NCBI GenBank assembly: GCA_024707365.1 | Contig: JANPZV010000005.1 | Coordinates: forward strand, 434,001 to 498,000 | DNA: 64,000 nucleotides | Reading direction: 5' to 3' | DNA from: Terricaulis sp. | Lineage (GTDB): Bacteria; Pseudomonadota; Alphaproteobacteria; Caulobacterales; Aquidulcibacteraceae | In this document: positions 8,290 through 17,410 of the stretch, one piece after another | Position numbering within the stretch: position 1 is the first letter of the stretch | Layout of the letters: each line of letters begins with the position of its first letter | Program-made: the position numbers and the translations under genes | The notes under the pieces: model-generated | Database searches by the model: none | Seen by the model: the letters and a program-made list of their open reading frames with translations, nothing else | Told to the model about the DNA's origin: nothing

Positions 8290-9462
8290 ATGAGCGAAGC
8301 TTACATCGTCTCGGCGGCGCGCAGCGCCGGCGGCAAGCGCAAAGGCCGCCTTGCCGGCTGGCATCCGGCCGATCTTGGCGGCGCCATCATCCGCGACGTG
8401 ATCGAGCGCGCGGGCGCCGATCCGGCGCTGGTGGAAGACGTGATCATGGGCTGCGTTTCCACCGGCGGCGAGCAAGGCGCCAATATCGGCCGCAACGCCG
8501 TGCTCGCCAGCGGCCTGCCCGAAAGCATTCCGGCCACCACGGTGGATCGCCAGTGCGGCTCTTCCCAGCAAGCGCTGCACTTCGCAGCCGCGACGGTGAA
8601 AGCCGGGCTGATGGATATGGTCGTCGCTGCTGGCGTCGAAAGCATGACGCGCGTGCCGATGGGCCTGCCCTGGACGCTCGCGGCCGAGCATGGCTACGGC
8701 AAATATCGCAGCCCGCAGATCGACGCCCGCTACGCAGGCACGCAGTTCAGCCAGTTCGGCGGCGCGGAGATGATGGCGAAAAAATACGGCTTCTCGCGCG
8801 AGGACATGGACGCCTTCGCGCTTGAAAGCCATCGCCGCGCCGCAGCTGCCACCGAGGCCGGCAAGTTCAAGTCCGAAATCACGCCGCTCTCCATCGCCCT
8901 GCCCGATGGAAGCAAAGAGAGCCATAGCGTGGATGAAGGCATCCGCTTCGACGCCACGCTCGAAGGCTTGGCGTCGCTGAAGCTGCTGCGCGAAGATGGG
9001 CGGATCACCGCCGGAACCTCCAGCCAGATTTGCGATGGCGCCGCCGCGCTGCTGATCGCGAACGAGGCGGGCCTCAAGCGCCTCGGCGCCACGCCGCTGG
9101 CGCGCATCCATCACATGACGATGCTGGGCCACGATCCGATCATCATGCTGGAAGCGCCGATCCCCGCCACGCAGCGCGCATTGGAAAAAAGCGGCCTCAA
9201 GATTGACGACATCGATCATTACGAGGTGAACGAGGCGTTCGCCTCTGTGCCGATGGCGTGGCTCAAAGCCGTCGGCGGCGATGCGGCGAAGCTCAATCCC
9301 AATGGGGGCGCGATCTCTCTGGGCCATCCGCTCGGCGCCAGCGGCGCAAAACTGATGACCACGATGGTGAGTGCGCTGCGCGCAAGCGGCGGCCGCTATG
9401 GCCTGCAAACCATGTGCGAAGGCGGCGGCATGGCCAATGTCACCATCGTGGAGCGGCTTTAA
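8290..9462 (+). CDS. Acetyl-CoA acetyltransferase / 3-ketoacyl-CoA thiolase
   Basis: A 390-residue thiolase. The start ATG at 8290 follows AGGGAG at 8278-8283. The nucleophilic Cys89 is in VDRQCGSSQQAL, the catalytic His in SLGHPLGASGA, and the second Cys in MCEGGGMANVTIVERL, so the triad is intact. It cleaves 3-ketoacyl-CoA with free CoA, or condenses acyl-CoAs. It is transcribed divergently from the kinase operon across a 141-base gap and ends at a hairpin that faces the convergent SDR gene. It likely does the final thiolysis for the surrounding beta-oxidation-type genes. Confidence 0.93.
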   Translation: MSEAYIVSAARSAGGKRKGRLAGWHPADLGGAIIRDVIERAGADPALVEDVIMGCVSTGGEQGANIGRNAVLASGLPESIPATTVDRQCGSSQQALHFAAATVKAGLMDMVVAAGVESMTRVPMGLPWTLAAEHGYGKYRSPQIDARYAGTQFSQFGGAEMMAKKYGFSREDMDAFALESHRRAAAATEAGKFKSEITPLSIALPDGSKESHSVDEGIRFDATLEGLASLKLLREDGRITAGTSSQICDGAAALLIANEAGLKRLGATPLARIHHMTMLGHDPIIMLEAPIPATQRALEKSGLKIDDIDHYEVNEAFASVPMAWLKAVGGDAAKLNPNGGAISLGHPLGASGAKLMTTMVSALRASGGRYGLQTMCEGGGMANVTIVERL

Positions 9463-9479
9463 ACATCGCCGAGAAAGCC

Positions 9480-9509
9480 GATGGCCCCGATCAGATGATC
9501 GGGGCCATC
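9480..9509. terminator. Bidirectional hairpin between convergent genes
   Basis: A perfect 12-bp stem GATGGCCCCGAT / ATCGGGGCCATC around a 6-base loop, 17 bases after the thiolase stop and 27 bases from the convergent SDR stop. There is no T-run, so intrinsic termination is likely but not certain. Confidence 0.65.
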
Positions 9510-9536
9510 ACGCCCGAAACAATTATCCGATGCGAC

Positions 9537-10316
9537 TCAGCGCGGCCCCATGCGGATGGCGCCGTCGAGGCGCACGTCTTCGCCGTTGAAATACGGGTTG
9601 CGGATCATTTCGAGTGCAAGGCTTGCGTATTCGACAGGTTCTCCCAAGCGCTTGGGATACGGCACTTGCGCGGCAAGCGCGGCCTTCACGTTATCGGGCG
9701 CGCCCTGCAGCAGCGGCGTATTGAACAGCCCCGGCAGGATCGTGTTCACGCGAATGCCCTCTGAGGCCAAATCGCGCGCGATCGGCAGCGTCATGCCCAC
9801 GACGCCGCCCTTGGAGGCAGAATAAGCCGCCTGGCCCATCTGCCCATCTTCGGCCGCAACGCTGGCTGTGTTGATGATCGCGCCGCGATCGCCATCTTCC
9901 AGCGGATCAATCGAAAGCATGCCGGCCGCCGATTTGGCGATGCAGCGGAAGGTGCCGATCAGATTGATCTGAATGATGCGCTCGAAATTTTCGAGCGGGA
10001 AATGCTTGATCGCGCCGCTGGTTTTATCGCGGCTCGCGGTTTTGATCGCATTGCCCGTGCCGGCGCAATTGACGAGGATGCGCTCTTGCCCGTGCGCGGC
10101 GCGCGCCTTTTCAAAGCCGGCGTCAACGCTGGCTTCGTCGGTGACATTGACGTTGCAGAACACCCCGCCAATCTCGGCCGCGACGGCCGCGCCCTTGGCT
10201 TCGTTCATATCGAAGATGGCGACCTTCACGCCCTGCGCGGCCAGCGCCCGCGCCGTCGCTTCGCCCAAGCCGCTGGCGCCGCCCGTGACGACCGCCGCGC
10301 TCCCAGAAAATTGCAT
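9537..10316 (-). CDS. SDR, 3-hydroxyacyl-CoA dehydrogenase type 2 (HSD10)-like
   Basis: A 259-residue SDR. The start at 10316 (MQFSGSAAVV) has GGAG seven bases upstream. It shows VTGGASGLGEATARALAAQG, CNVNVTDEASVD, LVNCAGTGNAIKT, the insert AAGMLSIDPLEDGDRGAIINTASVAAEDGQ, and the catalytic AAYSASKGG, ending in GEDVRLDGAIRMGPR. This layout is that of the HSD17B10 / type-2 3-hydroxyacyl-CoA dehydrogenases that oxidise L-3-hydroxyacyl-CoA, including branched and steroid-derived forms. It lies 57 bases after a thiolase gene on the same strand, so the pair would carry out the last two steps of a beta-oxidation round. Confidence 0.9.
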   Translation of the reverse strand: MQFSGSAAVVTGGASGLGEATARALAAQGVKVAIFDMNEAKGAAVAAEIGGVFCNVNVTDEASVDAGFEKARAAHGQERILVNCAGTGNAIKTASRDKTSGAIKHFPLENFERIIQINLIGTFRCIAKSAAGMLSIDPLEDGDRGAIINTASVAAEDGQMGQAAYSASKGGVVGMTLPIARDLASEGIRVNTILPGLFNTPLLQGAPDNVKAALAAQVPYPKRLGEPVEYASLALEMIRNPYFNGEDVRLDGAIRMGPR

Positions 10317-10373
10317 GCTCGCCTCCGTATATTCAATTATCCGCCGCATCGGCCGTCGCGGCGCGATCGCGCT

Positions 10374-11571
10374 TTACGCCCTCTCAAACACCGCAGCCAG
10401 TCCTTGGCCGCCGCCAATGCACATGGTCTCTAGCCCATAGCGCCCATCGCGGCGATGCAGCTCACGCACGAGGTTTGCTAAGATGCGCCCGCCGGTCGCG
10501 CCGATCGGGTGCCCTAACGAGATGCCCGAGCCATTGACATTGAGCTTGTCGCGATCATCCCAGCCCCAGCCTTTCAGCACAGCCAGCACTTGCGGCGCGA
10601 ACGCTTCGTTGAGCTCAACCAGATCAATATCGTTCCAGCCGAGCCCCGTGCGCGCAAACAAGCGCTCCACCGCCGGCACCGGCCCAATGCCCATGCGCGA
10701 AGGATCGCAGCCCGCCGCCGCCCAAGAGTGAAACCAGGCCATCGGCTCCAGCTGCAATTGCTTGAGCTTATCTTCCGCGATCACCAGGCACGCCGCGGCC
10801 GCATCATTCTGCTGACTGGCGTTGCCGGCGGTGACGATCCCGCCCTTCTCGATCGCCCTGAGGGCGCCAAGCGTTTCCATCGACGCATCGGGGCGGTAGC
10901 CTTCATCATGCGCAAAGATGATCGGATCGCCGCGCTTTTGCTTGATCGACACCGGGATCAGCTCGTCGTCGAATTTCTTCTCGGCCCAAGCGGCGGTGGC
11001 GCGCTTATGGCTCATCACCGCATATTCATCCGCCGCTTCACGGCTGATATCGTAATCCTTGGCGAGATTTTCCGCCGTTTCGATCATGCCGGTGATGATG
11101 CCGAAGCGCTTCGATCGGTTGCGACATCACCCGCCCGCGCACCAGCCTGTCGTGCATTGTTGAAGAACCCGAGCGCGCGCCTTTGCGCATGTCGGTGGAA
11201 TAATATTCCACATTGCTCATGCTCTCGACGCCGCCGGCGATCACCACATCGGCGGCCCCGGTCTGCACCATCATCGCCGCGTCAATGATCGCCTGCAGCC
11301 CGCTGCCGCAGCGGCGATCGAGCTGATAGCCCGGCACGCGCAACGGCAGATCCGCCGCCAACGCCGACCAGCGCGCAATGCACGGCGCTTCGCCATTGCC
11401 GTAGCCTTGCGCGAACACGACATCATCGATGCGCTCGGCGTCGATCCCGGTGCGCTCGACCAGCGCACGGATCGCGACCGCGCCAAGATCGCCCGCGCCC
11501 ATCGAGGAGAGCGAGCCCATGAATTTGCCCACCGCAGTGCGGATCGGGCTCACAATCGCGGCTCTACGCAT
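10374..11571 (-). CDS. Thiolase (acetyl-CoA C-acyltransferase), frameshifted
   Basis: Two frames add up to one thiolase of about 398 residues. The N-terminal part begins MRRAAIVSPIRTAVGKFMG and has the catalytic Cys in LDRRCGSGLQAI. The C-terminal part begins around MIETAENLAKDY and carries SLGHPIGATGG and MCIGGGQG. The frames change at about 11109-11112, where one extra base turns the expected QPIERFGIITGMIET into a missense tail. Everything else is well conserved, so a single-base assembly error is more likely than decay. It sits 12 bases after an acyl-CoA dehydrogenase gene and 57 bases before the HSD10-like SDR, in a long minus-strand acyl-CoA operon. Confidence 0.88.
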
Positions 11572-11583
11572 GAAATTCCCTCG

Positions 11584-12729
11584 TTATTGCATCGCCCGCA
11601 TCAATTCGCGGGCGATAATGATCTGCTGAATTTGTGAGGTGCCCTCATAAATCCGGAATAGCCGCACGTCCCGATAAAAACGCTCGACCTTGTATTCGGC
11701 CATATAGCCCGCCCCGCCATGGATCTGCACGGCGCGATCGGCGATGCGGCCTACCGCCTCGGTTGAGAAATATTTGAGGCTGGACGCCTCCAAGCTCACA
11801 TTCTCGCCCGCATCGAATTTGGCGGCGACGGCGTTCAGCAGCGCCTCGGTGGCGAGCGCTTCGGTTTTGCTGTCCGCCAGCATGGCCTGCACCAGCTGGA
11901 AGCCGGAAATCGCCTGGCCGAATTGCTTGCGCTCCATCGCATAACGCACGCTCATATCGATGAGCCGATCGCTCATGCCCAGCGCCACGGCGGCAATATG
12001 AATGCGCCCGCGATCAAGCACCTTCATTGCGGTTTTGAAGCCGAGCCCAGGCACGCCGCCAATGATCGAACTTGCAGGCACGACGCAATCGTCGAAAATC
12101 ACGTCGCAGGTGACAGCCCCCCGCTGGCCCATTTTTTTGTCTGGCTTGCCGAGCGTGATGCCGGGCGTATCGGCCGGCACGATGAACGCGGAAATGCCTT
12201 TGGAGCCTTTCACGTCCGGCTCGGTGCGCGCCATCAGCGTGAACACCGTGGCGCGCGAGGCGTTGGTGATGAAGCGCTTTGTGCCGGTGATGCGGTAAGT
12301 ATCGCCATCCTTCACCGCGACAGTGCGCAGCGAGGCGGCGTCAGAGCCCGCTTCCGGCTCTGTCAGCGCAAAGCTTGAAATCGCTTCGCCGGCGGCGAGC
12401 TTGGGCAGCCACTCGGCTTTCTGCGCCTCGGCGCCATCCATGACGATGCCCTGCGAGCCGATCCCCACCGTGGTGCCGATCAGTGACCGGAACACAACAG
12501 AAGCGCGCGTCAGCTCACGGATGATAGCCGCCTCCTCGGCCATGGTGAGGCCAAGCCCGCCATAGGCTTCAGGGATGGAGAGGCCAAACAGGCCCAGCTC
12601 ACGCATCTCGGCCACGATCTCGCGCGGAATGTCATCCTCGCGCTCGACCTGATCCTCAGCCGGGATCAGCCGCTGCTCGACAAACCGCCTGACAGTCTCG
12701 CGCAGCAGCGCAAACGTCTCGTGATCCAT
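11584..12729 (-). CDS. Acyl-CoA dehydrogenase (short/medium-chain type)
   Basis: A 381-residue acyl-CoA dehydrogenase. The start at 12729 (MDHETFALLRETVRRF) has GGGGAGG upstream; the open frame further upstream is not conserved-looking. It carries the FAD/substrate segment SFALTEPEAGSDAASLRT, GTKRFITNASRA, and the C-terminal IYEGTSQIQQIIIAREL, whose Glu is the usual catalytic base of short- and medium-chain enzymes. It should introduce the alpha-beta double bond in an acyl-CoA with electrons passed to ETF. It lies between the MaoC hydratase gene and the frameshifted thiolase, giving an order of hydratase, dehydrogenase, thiolase, SDR. Confidence 0.93.
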   Translation of the reverse strand: MDHETFALLRETVRRFVEQRLIPAEDQVEREDDIPREIVAEMRELGLFGLSIPEAYGGLGLTMAEEAAIIRELTRASVVFRSLIGTTVGIGSQGIVMDGAEAQKAEWLPKLAAGEAISSFALTEPEAGSDAASLRTVAVKDGDTYRITGTKRFITNASRATVFTLMARTEPDVKGSKGISAFIVPADTPGITLGKPDKKMGQRGAVTCDVIFDDCVVPASSIIGGVPGLGFKTAMKVLDRGRIHIAAVALGMSDRLIDMSVRYAMERKQFGQAISGFQLVQAMLADSKTEALATEALLNAVAAKFDAGENVSLEASSLKYFSTEAVGRIADRAVQIHGGAGYMAEYKVERFYRDVRLFRIYEGTSQIQQIIIARELMRAMQ

Positions 12730-12777
12730 AGCGCGCACCTCCCCTTTCGGCCCTGCAGTAAAGCCCTCCGGGCTCCA

Positions 12778-12789
12778 ATTCAATTGAAT
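12778..12789. promoter_or_regulatory. Palindrome in AT-rich promoter-like gap
   Basis: ATTCAATTGAAT is a perfect 12-bp palindrome in the 79-base gap before the acyl-CoA dehydrogenase gene. Just upstream on the minus strand is TATACT, a good -10 match. It may be an internal promoter and operator in the operon; the binding protein is unknown. Confidence 0.35.
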
Positions 12790-12808
12790 ATTGCACAGCA
12801 GTATATTT

Positions 12809-13636
12809 TTATAACGCGAACTCCGCACGCATCGCAACCGCCCCGTCAGCCCGCAAAGCCGCCACGCCGCGCCCGCCCTCACCCGGCGCGAGCCGCAGCG
12901 CAGGCCCCGCAAACGCCGGCGCCAGCGCACGGAATGAAAACGCCGAAAGCGGCTTACCCGCGCACCGGCGCGCATAGCCGAACAATTTGGCGGCGATGAA
13001 CGGCCCATGCACAACAAGCCCCGGATAGAATTCCTCCTCCTGGGCGTAGGGCAGATCATAATGGATGCGGTGGCTGTTGAAGGTGGCGGCTGAAAACCGG
13101 AAAAGATCCACCGTGCTCGGCCGCCAGCCTTCTTCCCCCGCAGCGGGGGCAATGGCTTTATCTTCGATCGGCGCGGCGGGTTCGCCTGCATCGCGATAGA
13201 CGATGGTCTGCCGCTCCCGCACTTTTTCGGCGCCGTCCTGCGTAATCTTACGATCCACCTCCACGAAAATGAGATCGCCCGATTTGCCGGCGCGATGCTT
13301 CACATCCGCGATCACGGCATCGCATTGCGCCTCTTGGCCCAAGCGCAGCGGGGCGAGAAACTGCATCTCGGCGGCGGCGAACATGCGCCGCGCCAGGGTG
13401 ATCGGCGGCTGAAAGCCGCCGCGTTTGCTGTGCCCGTCGGGGCCGATCCCGTCCGCTGTGGGTACGGGCAGGAAGAACGCCCAATGCATCAGCGAGGGCG
13501 GCGCGGCCTCGACATCAAGATCTTCGCCGATCGCCGCCGCAAAGCGCCGCGCCGCCTCTGGATCAAGCGCCTCGGTGCGCGTCTCTTTGCGGCCAATCCA
13601 TGTGCGCCAGTGGGCGACGTCAGCTTCCATGCTCAT
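12809..13636 (-). CDS. MaoC-family acyl-CoA hydratase (mesaconyl/itaconyl-CoA hydratase-like)
   Basis: A 275-residue two-hot-dog protein. The N-terminal half is a FAS1-like dehydratase domain (MHWAFFLPVPTADGIGPDGH). The C-terminal half carries the hydratase signature FNSHRIHYDLPYAQEEEFYPGLVVHGP, where the Asp/His pair of the MaoC active site is expected. Relatives include fungal-type HTD2, mesaconyl-C4-CoA hydratase and itaconyl-CoA hydratase. It would hydrate an enoyl-CoA. It lies in the minus-strand operon between the CurA-like reductase gene (104-base gap) and an acyl-CoA dehydrogenase gene (79-base gap). A CitE-like and a CoA-transferase gene near 34-36 kb would be candidate partners if the substrate were itaconyl-CoA. 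Confidence 0.82.
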   Translation of the reverse strand: MSMEADVAHWRTWIGRKETRTEALDPEAARRFAAAIGEDLDVEAAPPSLMHWAFFLPVPTADGIGPDGHSKRGGFQPPITLARRMFAAAEMQFLAPLRLGQEAQCDAVIADVKHRAGKSGDLIFVEVDRKITQDGAEKVRERQTIVYRDAGEPAAPIEDKAIAPAAGEEGWRPSTVDLFRFSAATFNSHRIHYDLPYAQEEEFYPGLVVHGPFIAAKLFGYARRCAGKPLSAFSFRALAPAFAGPALRLAPGEGGRGVAALRADGAVAMRAEFAL

Positions 13637-13740
13637 CGGTGGCGCGTCCTTACCGGGGCCGCCGCGCGGCGCCTGAAACGGGATAAGATAAACGGCGCCG
13701 GTTTGTCAGGGTGGAAACCGCCGCCGCCCTGAAATTTCTG

Positions 13741-14754
13741 CTAAGCCAGCTTGACCAGCATGCGCCCGATATTCTCGCCGCTGAAGAGGCCAAACAGCGC
13801 CTCAAGCGCATGATCGATCCCCTCATACACCGTCTCGGTTTCCTTGATCTTGCCCGCCGCGTACCAGGCCGTCACCTCGCGGAGAAACTGATCCTCGAGG
13901 CGGTCCACATAATTGAGTGTGATAAAGCCCTGCATGCGGATGTTCTTGATCACCACCTGCATCAGATTGCGCGGCGCGGCCGGCGGCTCGGTGGAATTGT
14001 AGGTCGAGATCATGCCGCACAACGCAAAGCGCGCGAACTTGTTGGCGACCGCAAGCGCCGCCTGCAAATGCTCGGCGCCCACATTGTCGAAATACACATC
14101 GATGCCTTCGGGCGCGGCGCGCGCGAGCGCTTTGGTCAAGCTCGGCTCGGCCTTGTAGTCGATCACAGCGTCGAGCTTCAGCTCATCGCGCAGATAGGCG
14201 ATCTTGCGCAGCCCCCCGGCCGAGCCGATCACCTTGCAGCCCTTCAGCTTCGCCATCTGGCACACAAGCGAGCCCACCCCGCCCGACGCGGCCGAGACGA
14301 ACACAACGTCGCCCTCTTTCAGCTGCGCGGCCTCAAACAGCCCCACATAAGCGGTGAGCCCCGTAATGCCGGCAAAACCGAGATACGCCTGCTCCGGCAA
14401 CGCGCTGGTATCGCGCACGCGGAAGGCGCTCGCTGGCGCCGTCACCGCTTCGCGCCAGCCGAGCCGCGATGTCACCCGGTCGCCCGGCTTGAAATTCGGA
14501 TCGCCCGAGGCAATCACCTCGCCTATGGCGAGCCCTTGCATCGCCTCGTTCAGCTCAAATGGCGGCACATAACTTTTGGCGTCGCTCATGCGGCCGCGCA
14601 TGGCCGGATCGACCGCCATCCAATGATTGCGCACCTGCACTTCGCCAGGCCCAGGCGCCGGCGCATCCGCGCGCACCAGTTCAAAATTATCCAGCGTCGG
14701 CGCGCCTACGGGGCGGCTGATCAAGCGCACTTCGCGCGAAGCTATAGACATCAC
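13741..14754 (-). CDS. NADPH-dependent oxidoreductase, CurA/PTGR-like (MDR)
   Basis: A 337-residue medium-chain dehydrogenase/reductase lacking the zinc ligands. It begins with the leukotriene B4 12-hydroxydehydrogenase-type N-terminus (LISRPVGAPTLDNFELVRAD, then VDPAMRGRMSDAKSY) and has the NADPH loop VFVSAASGGVGSLVCQMAKLKG. These enzymes reduce alpha,beta-unsaturated ketones or enones. It lies 30 bases downstream of an acyl-CoA dehydrogenase gene and 104 bases before the MaoC gene, so it probably acts on an unsaturated intermediate of the same pathway or removes reactive enones formed there. Confidence 0.9.
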   Translation of the reverse strand: MMSIASREVRLISRPVGAPTLDNFELVRADAPAPGPGEVQVRNHWMAVDPAMRGRMSDAKSYVPPFELNEAMQGLAIGEVIASGDPNFKPGDRVTSRLGWREAVTAPASAFRVRDTSALPEQAYLGFAGITGLTAYVGLFEAAQLKEGDVVFVSAASGGVGSLVCQMAKLKGCKVIGSAGGLRKIAYLRDELKLDAVIDYKAEPSLTKALARAAPEGIDVYFDNVGAEHLQAALAVANKFARFALCGMISTYNSTEPPAAPRNLMQVVIKNIRMQGFITLNYVDRLEDQFLREVTAWYAAGKIKETETVYEGIDHALEALFGLFSGENIGRMLVKLA

Positions 14755-14784
14755 GTTTCCTATCTTAGATGGGGCCGCGCCAGC

Positions 14785-15921
14785 CTAGTAGCCGGCAAGC
14801 CGGCCATAACGCTCGCGGTGATAGCCTGCGCCGCCAAAGCTCATGTCGTCGATGCGCGCACGCTTGAGGAAAAGGCCCGCATCGTGCTCGTCGGTCATGC
14901 CGATGCCGCCATGCATCTGGATCATCTCTCCCGCCACACGCCGGAACGTATCGCCCGCAAGCGCTTTGGCGAGCGAGGCGAGCTCGTGCGTTTCGGGCGC
15001 ATCTGCGTCCAGCGCATCGAGCGCGCTTTCCACGGCCGAGCGCGTCAGCTCAAGCTCCCCAAGCAGCACGGACGCGCGATGTTGCAGCGCCTGAAATGCG
15101 CCGATCAATTGGCCGAATTGCTTGCGTGTTTTGAGGTAAGCGAGCGTGATCTCAAAAGCCGCGGACGCCGATCCGAGCATCTGCGCCGCAAGGCCCGCGC
15201 ACGCGCAATCAAGCATGCGCTCAAGCAAAGGCCCTCCCTCATCCACCGCGCCCAGCACGGCCTCCGGGCCGAGCGTGACGCCGCCAAAATCATACGCCGC
15301 CGCGCCGCGGGCTTCGATTTCGATCAGGGGCGCACGCGAGAGTTTCGCCGCATCGGTCGGCGCCAGGAAGAGTGTTATGCCAGCTTCATCGCCCGGCTCC
15401 CCCGACGTACGCGCGGCAATGATCGCAGCGTGCGCGGCCATACCAAACAGAACCGGGCGCTTAACCCCGCTTAGCTTAAAGCCCGCGCCGGATTTCTTCG
15501 CGCGCAATTCCGTGGCGGCGGGATTGTGGCGCACGCCTTCATCAATCGCCAACGTCACGATGGCTTCGCCGGCGGCAATTTTGGGCAGCCATGCTTGCTT
15601 AAGCGCAGCCGAACCAGCGCGCTTTAGGCCCGTCGCCGCCGCAAGCGAAGAAACGATCAGCGGCGAAGCCGTCAGCGTGCGCCCCAATTGCTCCAGCACC
15701 ACGCCCATGCTGTGGAAGCCGAAATCGGCGCCGCCAAACTCCTCAGGCACGACGATGCCGGCCCAGCCCATTTCAGCCATCTCGGCAAACGCTTGCGCAT
15801 CAAAGCCAAGCCCATCGCCGTTCGCGCGGATTTTACGGAGCGCGCCAAGCGGCGAGCGTTCCTGCGCCCAAGCCTCTGCGGCATCGCGCAAAAGATTTTG
15901 CTCTTCGGTAAGAACCGCCAC
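14785..15921 (-). CDS. Acyl-CoA dehydrogenase subunit lacking the canonical base
   Basis: A 378-residue acyl-CoA dehydrogenase fold: GIVVPEEFGGADFGFHSMGVVLEQLGR, a weakly conserved FAD region, QFGQLIGAFQALQHRASVLL, and MIQMHGGIGMTDEHDAGLFLKRARI. The C-terminus reads DDMSFGGAGYHRERYG, with no YEGT and so no classical catalytic Glu. Together with the adjacent dehydrogenase (23-base gap) this resembles the paired FadE subunits of steroid side-chain degradation, in which alpha and beta chains form one alpha2-beta2 enzyme and the beta chain is not catalytic. The pairing is inferred from order and the missing motif. Confidence 0.88.
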   Translation of the reverse strand: MAVLTEEQNLLRDAAEAWAQERSPLGALRKIRANGDGLGFDAQAFAEMAEMGWAGIVVPEEFGGADFGFHSMGVVLEQLGRTLTASPLIVSSLAAATGLKRAGSAALKQAWLPKIAAGEAIVTLAIDEGVRHNPAATELRAKKSGAGFKLSGVKRPVLFGMAAHAAIIAARTSGEPGDEAGITLFLAPTDAAKLSRAPLIEIEARGAAAYDFGGVTLGPEAVLGAVDEGGPLLERMLDCACAGLAAQMLGSASAAFEITLAYLKTRKQFGQLIGAFQALQHRASVLLGELELTRSAVESALDALDADAPETHELASLAKALAGDTFRRVAGEMIQMHGGIGMTDEHDAGLFLKRARIDDMSFGGAGYHRERYGRLAGY

Positions 15922-15944
15922 GCCTCGCTCCCGCTGTTTTATTC

Positions 15945-17130
15945 TTAGGCTGAAGGCAGGCCAAGCACGCGCTTAGCCGTGATGTTGTTCTGGACCTCGT
16001 AGCTGCCGCCATAGATGGAATAGGCTTTGCTGTGCAGCCAATTGCGCGTCGCCTCCAATTCCTCCGGCGTGAACGCATCGCCTTCCCAGCCAAGCCCGCG
16101 CTGGCCCAAAATCTCGATCATCAATTCGGCGCGCTCTTGGGAGAGGCCCGCGCCAAGATTTTTGAGCGCCGAAACCGGCACGCCAGGGCCGGTTCCGGCC
16201 TTCACCTCGGCGCGCGTGCGGCGCAAACTCTGTTCATAGGCGCGCAAGCGCATGTCGTTTTGAATGACGCGCATGCGCAAATCCGCATCGGCGATGCGCC
16301 CTTGGCTGTCCACGCCAACGTGCTTTCTCGCGATCGGCCCGAGCGGCGCCTCTTCTGCGCGGCCGCTGGCGAGGCTGCCGCGTTCAAACTGCAAAAGCCG
16401 TTTGGCGACGGACCAGCCCTGGTTGACGCCGCCGATCATATTCTCCTTCGGCACGCGCACGTCGCTGAAAAACACCTCGCAAAAATGCGTCGTGCCGCTG
16501 ATCAGCGTAATCGGGCGCGCCTCCACGCCTGCCGATTTCATATCAATCAGCAAAAACGAGATGCCGCCTTGCTTGCGCGTGGTGTCCGTCCGCACCAGGC
16601 AAAAGCACCAATCGGCGTGATTGGCGCCTGATGTCCAAATCTTCTGGCCGTTCACGATCCAATGATCGCCATCGTCGATACACTTGGTTTGCAGCGAGGC
16701 CAGATCAGAGCCCGCGCCGGGCTCGGAAAAGCCCTGGCACCAGCGCACTTCGCCGCGCGCGATCGGCGGAATGAAACGGCGTTTTTGCACCTCGTCCGCG
16801 AACTCGAGCAGCGTGGGGCCGAGCATCATCTCGCCATAGGTGCGGTTGGGATGAAACGCGCCGGCATTGATCATCTCTTCGTTGATGATCGCACCCTGGC
16901 GGGCGCTGAGGCCGCCGCCGCCATATTCCACAGGCCAGGACGGGGCGCCCCAGCCGTGATCGACGACGCGGCGCAACCAGAGCTGAAAATCGGGATCCGC
17001 ATCGGCGTAGGCGCCATCGCTGGTGTAGCGGTAGGGGTTTTTGCCGGCGAGTTCGGGGGAAATTGGCGCGGATCCATGCGCCCACCTCGGCTCGCCATGC
17101 CTGTTCGCTGGAATCCGCCACGTCAAACAC
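15945..17130 (-). CDS. Acyl-CoA dehydrogenase, FadE alpha-like, frameshifted
   Basis: About 395 residues in two frames. The N-terminal piece (VFDVADSSEQAWRAEVGAWI, then RANFP) and the rest (ELAGKNPYRYTSDG onwards) join at a run of five G at 17055-17059; removing one base restores a normal protein. Body motifs are WPVEYGGGGLSARQGAI, CQGFSEPGAGSDLASLQT, QKIWTSGANHADWCF and the C-terminal YSIYGGSYEVQNNITAKRVLGLP, typical of FadE26/28-like subunits. The start is taken as GTG 17130; ATG at 17187 is an alternative. It heads the long minus-strand acyl-CoA operon, with the partner dehydrogenase 23 bases downstream. The G-run break suggests a sequencing indel. Confidence 0.87.
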
Positions 17131-17311
17131 CCTGATGCCGCCTCGCACCGACGCCCCTAAATTTGCATCGCCGGATATTTTTGGCATACTTCGCCTAGCC
17201 CGGCAAGCGGCGCGGCCTGCGGCCGGCGCCGGCGCTGAAAGCGGCGCAAGACAGCACAATCGCCCCCCGCCGCCCTGCGGCGGCGGCCCGTTAAGATGCG
17301 CTAAAAGCCGC

Positions 17312-17410
17312 CTAAAGCGTCGGGACTTAAATGCGACCCAAACGATGGATCGGCCACCCGCGTCGCATTTAAGTCCTCAAAGACGCTTTAGATTCAAATG
17401 TTGCTTTAGC
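17312..17410. repeat. Dispersed two-hairpin element, copy B (module 1 only)
   Basis: This copy has the module 1 hairpin: outer stem CTAAAGCGTC (17312-17321) / GACGCTTTAG (17382-17391), with the same inner 15-bp stem as copy A. Only the terminal GTTGCTTTAG remains of module 2, as if an internal deletion had removed the rest. The TonB receptor gene on the minus strand takes its TAA stop (17406-17408) from the right edge. Confidence 0.9.

Noticed and set aside
8149..9408. Upstream extension of the kinase gene
   Set aside because: The frame is open but lies antisense to the thiolase. A good Shine-Dalgarno at the ATG of 8148 sets the real start.
13711..15474. 587-codon plus-strand frame opposite the CurA-like and dehydrogenase genes
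   Set aside because: It spans two real minus-strand genes and the gap between them. The translation is Arg/His-rich with no motif.
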